In this document: one piece after another, positions 33,133 through 38,719 of the stretch | Position numbering within the stretch: position 1 is the stretch's first letter | How the letters are laid out: each line of letters begins with the position of its first letter | Origin: Streptomyces sp. LUP47B | GTDB lineage: Bacteria; Actinomycetota; Actinomycetes; Streptomycetales; Streptomycetaceae | Direction of reading: 5' to 3' | Assembly (NCBI RefSeq): GCF_001746295.1 | Contig: NZ_MJAH01000023.1 | Span: 70,979 to 109,697 of the forward strand | Length of the DNA stretch: 38,719 bases | Made by a program: the position numbers and the translations under genes | The notes under the pieces: model-generated | The model's input: the letters and a program-made list of their open reading frames with translations, nothing else | Told to the model about the DNA's origin: nothing | Database searches by the model: none

Positions 33133-35194
33133 CAGGGGAGGTGCGGCGGGGGCCGCCCGGCTGCCGCTGCGCAAGAGCCTGGCGGGGCGGCTGTTGACCG
33201 TGACGGCGCTGGTGGCCTCGTGCTCGGTCGCCGCGACCGCCTGGCTGGCCGTGCAGACGACCTCCGTCGCGATCCGCCAGGAGCAGGGGCAGAACCTCAA
33301 GTCCGACGCGAAGATCTACAACACCCTCCTCGGCTACGCGGCCACCCACCCCGACTGGGACGGCGTCGACACCACCATGCGAGATCTGGCCCAGGAGTCC
33401 GGGCGCCGGATCGTGCTCACCACGCCGGGCCGACGCCCGATCGTGGACTCGGCCGACTCGCGCTCAGCGGGCGCCGGTCCGTCCGACGATCTGCTCGCTC
33501 AGCAGGCCTCAGCGGTCGTGGATCCACGCTCCGTCGACACCGTGCTGGTGCCCGACGCGGCCAAGGCCGGCGCCGACCGCGTCGATCCACGGGCCGTGGG
33601 GCCCTTCCGGCTGTCCGCGAAGGAACACGACGCACTGCGGAAGGCCGCCGCCGGGAGGGTGAAGTGCCTCAGCCAGATGGGTATTGCCGCCGACGTCGTC
33701 GAGAGCCCGGGCGGACGGCCCCGCGTCCAGTTCGTGAGCGACGAGATCGAAGGGGGGATCGACAGCGTCACCGACCGTGACCTGGAGGCCAAGTGCTTTG
33801 CGTCCTACCCGGTCGGTCCCACCGCGACCGAGCGGAAGGCCCTGAGCGCCCTCAACCAACTGGCTGACGCCTGTCTGAAACGACAGGGTCGCACCGCCGT
33901 GAAACTGAACCTGGACCTGTCCTGGGACCGGAGTTACGCATACGGGCGGGACGGCGCGGTCTCCGGCGCCGAGGACGGCCTCAGCGATCGGGAGGCGAAG
34001 GCCCTGGCCGCCAAGAAGGCGGAGGACGCCGCGACGGCCGAACGCAAAGCGGCTTCCGGCGGCGCACTCGACTACGCCCCCGCCGAGATCCGCGACAGCG
34101 CGTACGACCGGGCCGTGGCCAACTGTGTCGAAAGCGCCCGCCGGGAACAGCTCACGGGCTATGTCGCCGAGCCCGCACTCCTGTTCATCGACGGCCCCGG
34201 TGCCGCCGGCGTGCCTGGCTTCGACCTCTCCCGCGCCAACACCGCACGCATCGCCGGTGTCACCGCTCTGGTCCTCGCCCTCACCGTCGGCGCCTCGGTG
34301 CTCGCCGGAGCCAGGCTCGTACGCCCGTTGCACGCGCTCACCGGCGCCGCCCAGCGCATGCGGGAGGGCTTGGACGCGACGCCGGTGCCCGTGCCCGTCG
34401 TCTCCGACAACGAGATCGGACGGCTGACGGCGGCCTTCAACGACATGGCCGCGCACCGGGCCCGCCTGGAGGAGCAGCGCAAGGTGATGGTCAGCGATGT
34501 CGCCCATGAGCTGCGAACGCCGCTGAGCAACATCCGGGGCTGGCTGGAGGCGGCCCACGACGGACTGGCCGTGCCGGACCCCGCGTTCGTCTCCTCGCTC
34601 CTGGAGGAGGCGGTGCAGCTCCAGCACCTCATCAACGACCTCCAGGATCTGGGCGCGGCCGACGCGGGCGCCCTGCGGCTGCACCGGAAGCCGGTACGGA
34701 TCGACGAGCTGCTCGGCCAGGTCGCCGCCGCGCACCAGGGGTTGGCCGAGACGGCGGGCGTCACCCTCACGGTCCTGACACCGCCGCCGGGCACCCCTCA
34801 CCCACCGCTCCTCGACGCCGACCCCGTACGGCTGCGGCAGACCGTCAGTAACCTGCTCTCCAACGCGGTGCGCCACACCCCGGCCGGCGGCACGGTGACC
34901 CTGCGCCGGTACGTCTCCGACCCGGGGGACGAGCTCGCCGTGGAGGTGTCCGACACCGGCAGTGGCATTCCGGCGGGCGACCTCCCGTACGTGTTCGACC
35001 GTTTCTGGCGGGCGGAGAAGTCCCGCAATCGCAGCACCGGCGGCAGCGGCCTCGGCCTGGCGATCGTCCTCAAGCTCGCCGAGGCCCACGGCGGCACGGT
35101 GGACGTGGCGAGCACGGAGGGGGAGGGGGCCACCTTCACCCTGCGGCTGCCGACAGCAGAGTCACGGAAGCCGGAGGGCCCCGGTCGACCCTGA
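33119..35194 (+). CDS. Sensor histidine kinase with large extracytoplasmic domain
   Basis: A 691-residue membrane kinase. TM1 is about residues 22-48, TM2 about 376-400, enclosing an unusually large external sensor of roughly 325 residues with four cysteines (183, 226, 252, 336). A HAMP domain (RLVRPLHALTGAAQRMREGL) precedes the DHp motif SDVAHELRTPLSNIRGWLE (His463). The ATPase has NLLSNAVRHT (N box), VSDTGSGIP (G1) and GGSGLGLAIVLKLAEAHGG (G2), so it should be active. ATG 33119 overlaps the regulator stop. The sensor resembles no named domain I can identify; cysteines and charged helical stretches (EAKALAAKKAEDAATAERKA) hint at an envelope signal. Confidence 0.92.
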   Translation: MRRPDRGGAAGAARLPLRKSLAGRLLTVTALVASCSVAATAWLAVQTTSVAIRQEQGQNLKSDAKIYNTLLGYAATHPDWDGVDTTMRDLAQESGRRIVLTTPGRRPIVDSADSRSAGAGPSDDLLAQQASAVVDPRSVDTVLVPDAAKAGADRVDPRAVGPFRLSAKEHDALRKAAAGRVKCLSQMGIAADVVESPGGRPRVQFVSDEIEGGIDSVTDRDLEAKCFASYPVGPTATERKALSALNQLADACLKRQGRTAVKLNLDLSWDRSYAYGRDGAVSGAEDGLSDREAKALAAKKAEDAATAERKAASGGALDYAPAEIRDSAYDRAVANCVESARREQLTGYVAEPALLFIDGPGAAGVPGFDLSRANTARIAGVTALVLALTVGASVLAGARLVRPLHALTGAAQRMREGLDATPVPVPVVSDNEIGRLTAAFNDMAAHRARLEEQRKVMVSDVAHELRTPLSNIRGWLEAAHDGLAVPDPAFVSSLLEEAVQLQHLINDLQDLGAADAGALRLHRKPVRIDELLGQVAAAHQGLAETAGVTLTVLTPPPGTPHPPLLDADPVRLRQTVSNLLSNAVRHTPAGGTVTLRRYVSDPGDELAVEVSDTGSGIPAGDLPYVFDRFWRAEKSRNRSTGGSGLGLAIVLKLAEAHGGTVDVASTEGEGATFTLRLPTAESRKPEGPGRP

Positions 35195-35213
35195 TGGGAT
35201 GACGACAGCGCTC

Positions 35214-35232
35214 TGACAGTTTCCTCACAAGT
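35214..35232. promoter_or_regulatory. Possible response-regulator binding repeat
   Basis: TGACAGT (35214-35220) and TCACAAGT (35225-35232) form an imperfect direct repeat with an 11-base step, about one helical turn, as OmpR-type regulators usually need. It lies 20 bases after the kinase stop and 85 bases before the next gene. This is a by-eye suggestion only. Confidence 0.35.
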
Positions 35233-35317
35233 GGCCGTCAGGGTGAAGCCATGCCCGGAACCTGGTGCGGATCGGCAACCAGGAACGACCAAGCCGGGCT
35301 GGAACTGGAGCCCTCAC

Positions 35318-35710
35318 ATGTCCCGCCGTCTCACTCTGCGCCCGCTGCGTATCGCTGTCCTGACCGGCGTCGCGGCCGGCGCGCTGCTCGTCCCGGCCAC
35401 CGCGGCCTTCGCCACCGACCCGACTCCGTCGCCGAGCGCGACCGACTCGACCTCGGCCGACAAGGAGGCCCTGGCGAAGAAGAAGGCCGAGGACGCCAGG
35501 ACGCTCAAGGAGGCCGAGGCCCGGAAGGCCGCCGAAGCCCAGAAGGCCGGAGGCAACGGCTACCCGCGTGGCGGTGTCGCCGCGGGCGAGGCCCCCGCCA
35601 AGGACGACAACACCGGCACGCTCATCGGCTCGGCCACGGGCGCGCTGCTGCTCGCGGGCGCCGGCACCTACGTACTGCGCCGCCGCACCACGGCCCGCCG
35701 CGAAGGCTGA
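35318..35710 (+). CDS. Small exported membrane-anchored protein, sortase-substrate-like
   Basis: A 130-residue protein. A Sec signal (about 1-32, ending AAFA) is followed by a low-complexity region with a charged helix (KEALAKKKAEDARTLKEAEARKAAEAQKAGG), then PRGGVAAGEAP, and a C-terminal tail of hydrophobic segment LIGSATGALLLAGAGTYVL plus RRRTTARR. This order (short motif, hydrophobic stretch, positive tail) is that of a cell-wall sorting signal, but where LPXTG is expected there is DDNTG. ATG 35318 has a GGAG site; the upstream in-frame extension is ignored. The sortase gene follows after a terminator-like hairpin. A non-canonical substrate of that sortase, or simply an anchored stalk protein; the link is inferred. 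Confidence 0.78.
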   Translation: MSRRLTLRPLRIAVLTGVAAGALLVPATAAFATDPTPSPSATDSTSADKEALAKKKAEDARTLKEAEARKAAEAQKAGGNGYPRGGVAAGEAPAKDDNTGTLIGSATGALLLAGAGTYVLRRRTTARREG

Positions 35711-35737
35711 CCTGGCAGCACTGCCTCTCGTACGAAA

Positions 35738-35771
35738 CGGTGGCGCCGCCCTTCACCAGGCGGCGCCACCG
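35738..35771. terminator. Strong hairpin between small protein and sortase
   Basis: CGGTGGCGCCGCC (35738-35750) pairs perfectly with GGCGGCGCCACCG (35759-35771): 13 base pairs and an eight-base loop, 28 bases after the small-protein stop. Likely a terminator or attenuator that lowers sortase expression relative to the small protein. Confidence 0.8.
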
Positions 35772-35812
35772 CGCGTTCCGGTGAATCTCCGCACCCTGTT
35801 CTGGAGCCCGCG

Positions 35813-36442
35813 TTGCCCTCTGCACACCGTCCGGCCCTGTCCCGGGCCCGCCTCGCGACCCTCACCCTGCTGACCCTCGTCAGCGTGCTCACCGGCTGCT
35901 CGGCCGACCCCGACCCGACAGCGCGGGTCGTCCCCTCCGCCTCCGCACCCGGCACCCCGAGGTCCGGGCAGCCCGCGGCCTCCGACGCTCCGGCGGCTCC
36001 GGCTGCCCCCGCCGAGGTGGCCGTTCCCTCCGTGGGGATCACCAGTTCGCTGATGGAGTTGGGCCTCAACACGGACGGGACGGTCGAGGTCCCGCCGGCC
36101 GAGGAGGGGATGACCGCGGGCTGGTACACGGGCGGTGCGGTGCCCGGTGAGATCGGCGCGGCCGTCATCATCGGCCACAACGACACCCGCTTCGGCGAGG
36201 CCGTCTTCCACGACCTGAAGAAGATCAAGGAGGGTGCGGACATCACCGTCACCGACAAGACGGGAAAAGCCCTCCACTTCACCGTCACGGACAAGAAGAG
36301 CGTCGCCAAGAACGCCTTCCCGACGGAGAAGGTCTACGGGCCGACCCAGGAACGTGCTCTACGGCTCATCACGTGCGACGGCGACTTCGACGCGCAGGGG
36401 CACCCTGTCGACAACCTCATCGTGTACGCGACAGCGAGCTGA
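35813..36442 (+). CDS. Class F sortase, lipoprotein-type
   Basis: A 209-residue sortase. TTG 35813 follows GGAG and gives a lipobox, VSVLTGC (Cys29), so the enzyme is probably lipid-anchored rather than held by a transmembrane helix. After a Pro/Ala-rich linker (30-68), the sortase barrel begins VAVPSVGITSSLMELGL, with catalytic His122 (IIGHNDTRFGEAVF) and Cys188 (LRLITCDGDF). The catalytic Arg that in most class F enzymes precedes the last strand is not seen at that place (GHPVDNLIVYA); Arg181 or Arg184 just before the Cys are the nearest. Sortases cleave a sorting signal and join the protein to cell wall or pili. The neighbour at 35318 is the obvious candidate substrate. Confidence 0.88.
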   Translation: MPSAHRPALSRARLATLTLLTLVSVLTGCSADPDPTARVVPSASAPGTPRSGQPAASDAPAAPAAPAEVAVPSVGITSSLMELGLNTDGTVEVPPAEEGMTAGWYTGGAVPGEIGAAVIIGHNDTRFGEAVFHDLKKIKEGADITVTDKTGKALHFTVTDKKSVAKNAFPTEKVYGPTQERALRLITCDGDFDAQGHPVDNLIVYATAS

Positions 36443-36821
36443 GGGCCGATTGCGATGCGGCCCGGCTCACGGACCCGGCTGTGCCATCGGCTGGTTGCCC
36501 ATCCTGCGGGCAAGGGCAAGCGCCGCAGTATGAGCGAGCGTGACTTCATCGCTCTGCTCGACGGCGCCCACCAGCGAGAGTTGATCGACGCACGGGAATG
36601 GCTGACGGTGTTCCTGCTGCCCGCCCACTCGCCCGACCTGAACCCGGTCGAGGGCGTGTGGGCCCACGTCAAGCCCAGCCTGGCCAACCTCGCCGTAGTC
36701 GCCCTGGACCGCTTGGAGCCCTTGTCCGCAACCGGCTCAAACGACTCCAGTACGGCCCGAAACCCTCGACGGCTTCATAGGCGGCACCGGCCTCGCCCTC
36801 GGCAACCCGACCTCACCCTGA
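36443..36821 (+). pseudogene. IS630-family transposase, C-terminal fragment, damaged
   Basis: Beginning directly after the sortase stop, the sequence encodes IAMRPGSRTRLCHRL, GKGKRRSMSERDFIALLDG, then REWLTVFLLPAHSPDLNPVE and VWAHVKPSLANLAVVALDRLE. Compared with intact relatives (from memory), about 20-24 residues are missing between DGAHQ and RELIDA, in frame; that segment normally includes the second catalytic Asp (VWDRLN). Two single-base shifts follow (near 36722 and 36762); in the corrected frames it ends LDGFIGGTGLALGNPTSP with a stop at 36819-36821 inside the right terminal repeat, exactly as in intact elements. Confidence 0.82.
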
Positions 36822-36837
36822 CGAGCCGAAGTCAGTA
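36813..36837 (-). repeat. IS630 right terminal inverted repeat with TA
   Basis: Positions 36813-36835 are the inverted counterpart of 31663-31685 (one mismatch), followed by TA at 36836-36837. Directly outside, CTCGTAGACGGGCCC (36838-36852) repeats the sequence outside the left end with one extra G and overlaps the thiolase stop codon. Confidence 0.8.
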
Positions 36838-36851
36838 CTCGTAGACGGGCC

Positions 36852-38021
36852 CTAGCGCCCCAGTACCACCGTCCCCGACGAGCAGAACCAGCCGCCCGTC
36901 CCGGACGCCACCGCCAGCTGCGGCGCCGACCCGTCCGGGCGCCGCACCTGCCGTGCCCCCGCCTCCCCGCGCAGCTGCCGTACGGCCTCCACGAGCAGGA
37001 ACAGCCCGCGCATGCCCGGGTGCTGGGCGGACAGTCCGCCGCCGTCGGTGTTCACCGGCAGGTCCCCGCCCTCGACCTTCAGCCGTCCCTTCTCCACGAA
37101 GGCGCCGCCCTCGCCCTTGGCGCAGAAGCCGAGGTCCTCCAGCGTCACCAGCGTCATGTAGGTGAACGCGTCGTAGATCTGGGCGAGTTCGATCTCCTCG
37201 GGGCGTACGCCCGCCCGCTCGAAGGCCAGCCGTCCGCTCACCGCCGCCGGGGACACCGTGAGGTCGGGCCACTCGGACATGCTGACGTGCGAGACGTACT
37301 CCCCGGTGCCCAGCACCCAGACGGGAGCGGTACGGCAGTCCCGTACGTACTCCTCGGCCGCGAGCAGCACCGCCGCGCCGCCGTCGGAGCGGATGCAGCA
37401 GTGCAGCTTGGTGAAGGGGTCCGCGATCATCCGGCCGGAGAGGACGTCGTCGACGGTGATCGGGTCGCGGAACATCGCGTCGGGGTTGAGGGCGGCGTTG
37501 GCGCGGGCCTGGACGGCGATCTGCGCCAACTGCTCGATGGTCGTGCCGTGTTCGATCATGTGGCGGCGGGCCGCCATCGCGTACTTGGCGATCAGGGTGT
37601 GGCCGTAGGGCACCTCGAACTGGAGCGGGCCGCGGGCGCCGAAGGAGAGGGTGCCGGTGCGGCGGCCCGCCCTGATGTCGGCGCGGGCCGTGGAGCCGTA
37701 GACCAGCAGGACCGCGTTCGCGTGTCCGGCGGCGATCGCGTCGGCCGCGTGCGCCGCCATGACCTCCCAGGTGGAGCCGCCGACCGAGGTCGAGTCGACC
37801 CAGGTGGGGCGCAGGCCCAGGTACTCGGCGATCTCGACGGGGGCCAGGGTGCCGGTGCCGGCCGAGGCGAGGCCGTCGACCAGCGAGCGGTCCAGTCCGG
37901 CGTCGGCCAGGGCGCGGCGGGCGGCCTGGGCGTGCAGGGCGTAGGGGGTCGCGTCGTCCACGCGGCCGCAGTCGGCCAGGGCCACGCCGGTGATCGCGAC
38001 TTTCCGGCTCCCGGGGGGCAT
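36852..38021 (-). CDS. Thiolase-superfamily lipid-transfer-like protein (Ltp2-like)
   Basis: A 389-residue SCP-x/Ltp-type thiolase homologue. Where true thiolases have a nucleophilic Cys, this has VGGSTWEVMAAHAADAI (about residues 79-95), so it is unlikely to do Claisen cleavage; Ltp2-type aldolases also lack that Cys. Other family segments: QIYDAFTYMTLVTLEDLGF (about 284-302) and VNTDGGGLSAQHPGMRG (about 324-340). Ltp2 works with a DUF35 partner to split a beta-hydroxyacyl-CoA; the only DUF35 gene in view is at 22019. ATG 38021. The promoter region shared with the divergent dehydrogenase holds an operator palindrome. The stop abuts the IS630 end, so an insertion landed just beyond it. Confidence 0.88.
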   Translation of the reverse strand: MPPGSRKVAITGVALADCGRVDDATPYALHAQAARRALADAGLDRSLVDGLASAGTGTLAPVEIAEYLGLRPTWVDSTSVGGSTWEVMAAHAADAIAAGHANAVLLVYGSTARADIRAGRRTGTLSFGARGPLQFEVPYGHTLIAKYAMAARRHMIEHGTTIEQLAQIAVQARANAALNPDAMFRDPITVDDVLSGRMIADPFTKLHCCIRSDGGAAVLLAAEEYVRDCRTAPVWVLGTGEYVSHVSMSEWPDLTVSPAAVSGRLAFERAGVRPEEIELAQIYDAFTYMTLVTLEDLGFCAKGEGGAFVEKGRLKVEGGDLPVNTDGGGLSAQHPGMRGLFLLVEAVRQLRGEAGARQVRRPDGSAPQLAVASGTGGWFCSSGTVVLGR

Positions 38022-38064
38022 GAGGGCCTCCTGCCTCTGGGCATCTGGTGCGGACGCTCCTAAT

Positions 38065-38079
38065 ATGACGGACCGTCAG
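38065..38079. promoter_or_regulatory. Operator-like palindrome, thiolase/dehydrogenase divergent promoter
   Basis: ATGACGGACCGTCAG: arms TGACG/CGTCA perfect, outer base changed. It lies 23 bases before the dehydrogenase ATG and 43 bases from the thiolase start, in an 81-base divergent gap. Confidence 0.72.
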
Positions 38080-38102
38080 ATCGGGAGGGAAGAGGAAGAG
38101 CC

Positions 38103-38719
38103 ATGGACGCTCGCTTCACCGCCGAACAGGACGAGATCCGACGTGCCTTGCGGGAACTGCTGCGAAGACGCTGCGGGCCCGAGGAGTTGCGGCGTGCGGT
38201 CGACACCCCGGCCGGCTACGACCCGGCGCTGTGGACGGCCCTCGCCGAACAGCTGGGCCTGCCGGGGCTGGCGCTTCCCGAGGCGTACGGCGGTGTGGGG
38301 TGCTCGGTGACGGAACTGGCGCTGGCCTGCGAGGAGACGGGGCGGGTGCTGGCGCCCACGCCGTTGCTGGGCACGGCGGTGCTCGTGGCCCCGCTGGTGC
38401 TGGCCCTGGGGACGGACGCCCAGCGCGCGGACCTGCTGCCGCGCATCGCGTCCGGCACTTTGACGGCAGCCCTGGCCGCGCCACCAGGTACGGCCCTCGC
38501 CCTGACCGGTGACAACCAGGACGACTGGGCGGGAGGCGGACGTGCGGGCGGGGTGCAGGCTCGGCCCGTTCCCCGTTCGGGCGGGGGCGCCGCCCCCGGC
38601 TCCGGGGGGCTGGGATCCGCCCGGGCGGGACTGGCGGGCGCCGCTCCCGGGGCTTCGGGAGCGGCCTCGACGGGACGGTCGGCCGCAGCGGTGGAGGGGC
38701 GGGCGGCCGCGCCCCTGGC
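38103..38719 (+). CDS. Acyl-CoA dehydrogenase, small-subunit type, partial, with low-complexity insert
   Basis: The reading frame runs off the right edge after 205 codons. Residues 1-130 (FTAEQDEIRRALRELLRRRCG, LPGLALPEAYGGVGCSVTELALACEETGRVLAP) match the N-terminal domain of the small dehydrogenase at 4202. From about residue 143 the sequence becomes Gly/Ala/Ser/Arg-rich low complexity up to the window edge (from 38529), with an intergenic-style palindrome GGGGGCG-C-CGCCCCC at 38583-38597. ATG 38103 follows a GGGAGG/AGAGG purine-rich site. It is divergent from the thiolase and shares its operator. It may pair with the lone large subunit at 8818. Confidence 0.82.
   Translation, partial: MDARFTAEQDEIRRALRELLRRRCGPEELRRAVDTPAGYDPALWTALAEQLGLPGLALPEAYGGVGCSVTELALACEETGRVLAPTPLLGTAVLVAPLVLALGTDAQRADLLPRIASGTLTAALAAPPGTALALTGDNQDDWAGGGRAGGVQARPVPRSGGGAAPGSGGLGSARAGLAGAAPGASGAASTGRSAAAVEGRAAAPL

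Larger units (their letters stand above)
31661..36837. mobile_element. IS630-ended cassette: split transposase flanking a two-component/sortase module
   Basis: The left end is a TA (31661-31662) followed by a 23-base terminal repeat at 31663-31685 starting CTGACTTCGGCTCGGCAGGG. The right end is the inverted counterpart at 36813-36835 (22 of 23 identical) followed by TA (36836-36837). IS630/Tc1 elements insert at TA and duplicate it, so both outer edges look like real element ends. The N-terminal third of the transposase lies just inside the left end and the C-terminal part just inside the right end, same strand. Between them are gene scraps, a response regulator, histidine kinase, sortase-substrate-like protein and sortase. 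Either cargo entered an IS630 copy, or two copies flank the genes after deletions. No functional transposase remains. Confidence 0.6.

Overview
This is high-GC actinobacterial DNA, almost certainly from a Streptomyces chromosome. The coding regions have strong third-position GC bias and frequent GTG/TTG starts. The gene content also fits: a STAS and RsbW-like ATPase pair, class F sortase, S8 protease, Tat-dependent oxidase, a Streptomyces-type interspersed repeat near 8.75 kb and IS630-type transposase remnants. No rRNA, tRNA, CRISPR array or phage module was seen.

Layout. 0-1.4 kb: the first codons of a probable sigma-factor gene (minus strand), a STAS anti-sigma antagonist and a four-EF-hand calcium-binding protein. 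1.4-11 kb: an acyl-CoA catabolism block with an AMP-forming acyl-CoA ligase, a divergent pair of acyl-CoA dehydrogenases (the second with a long Ser/Ala-rich insert), an RsbW-like ATPase, a cyclase-family hydrolase, and a divergent operon of SDR, acyl-CoA dehydrogenase, zinc alcohol dehydrogenase and MFS exporter. 11-14.7 kb: two MFS genes around a GlxA-type AraC regulator. 14.7-18.5 kb: a minus-strand operon of an NDP-forming acyl-CoA synthetase, enoyl-CoA hydratase and flavin reductase. 18.5-22.4 kb: a Tat-exported amine oxidase, an FMO-like oxidoreductase, a DoxX membrane protein and a DUF35 zinc-ribbon/OB protein. 22.4-27.7 kb: a tandemly duplicated gene tail, two GNATs, two PNPOx-fold proteins, a lipoprotein and a LuxR-type regulator. 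27.8-31.5 kb: a large secreted subtilase. 31.6-36.85 kb: a two-component system, a sortase-substrate-like protein and a class F sortase, bracketed by the two halves of a broken IS630 element with matching terminal inverted repeats. 36.85-38.7 kb: an Ltp2-like thiolase and a divergent acyl-CoA dehydrogenase that runs off the window.

How the genes fit together. At least eight copies of a palindrome, consensus CTGAC-N5-GTCAG, lie just upstream of the acyl-CoA genes: the AMP ligase, first dehydrogenase, cyclase/SDR, flavin reductase, NDP-forming synthetase (two copies), DoxX-DUF35, and thiolase/last dehydrogenase. They are absent from the other promoters I inspected. They define a regulon for a carboxylic-acid degradation pathway: CoA activation, alpha,beta-dehydrogenation, hydration, oxidation and a DUF35/thiolase-type C-C cleavage. 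The gene set resembles the acyl-CoA stages of steroid, isoprenoid or alicyclic acid degradation. The regulator (a TetR-type repressor is the natural guess) is not in the window and the substrate is unknown.

The two most unusual structures are this dispersed operator set and the 5.2-kb IS630-ended cassette carrying a signalling/sortase module.
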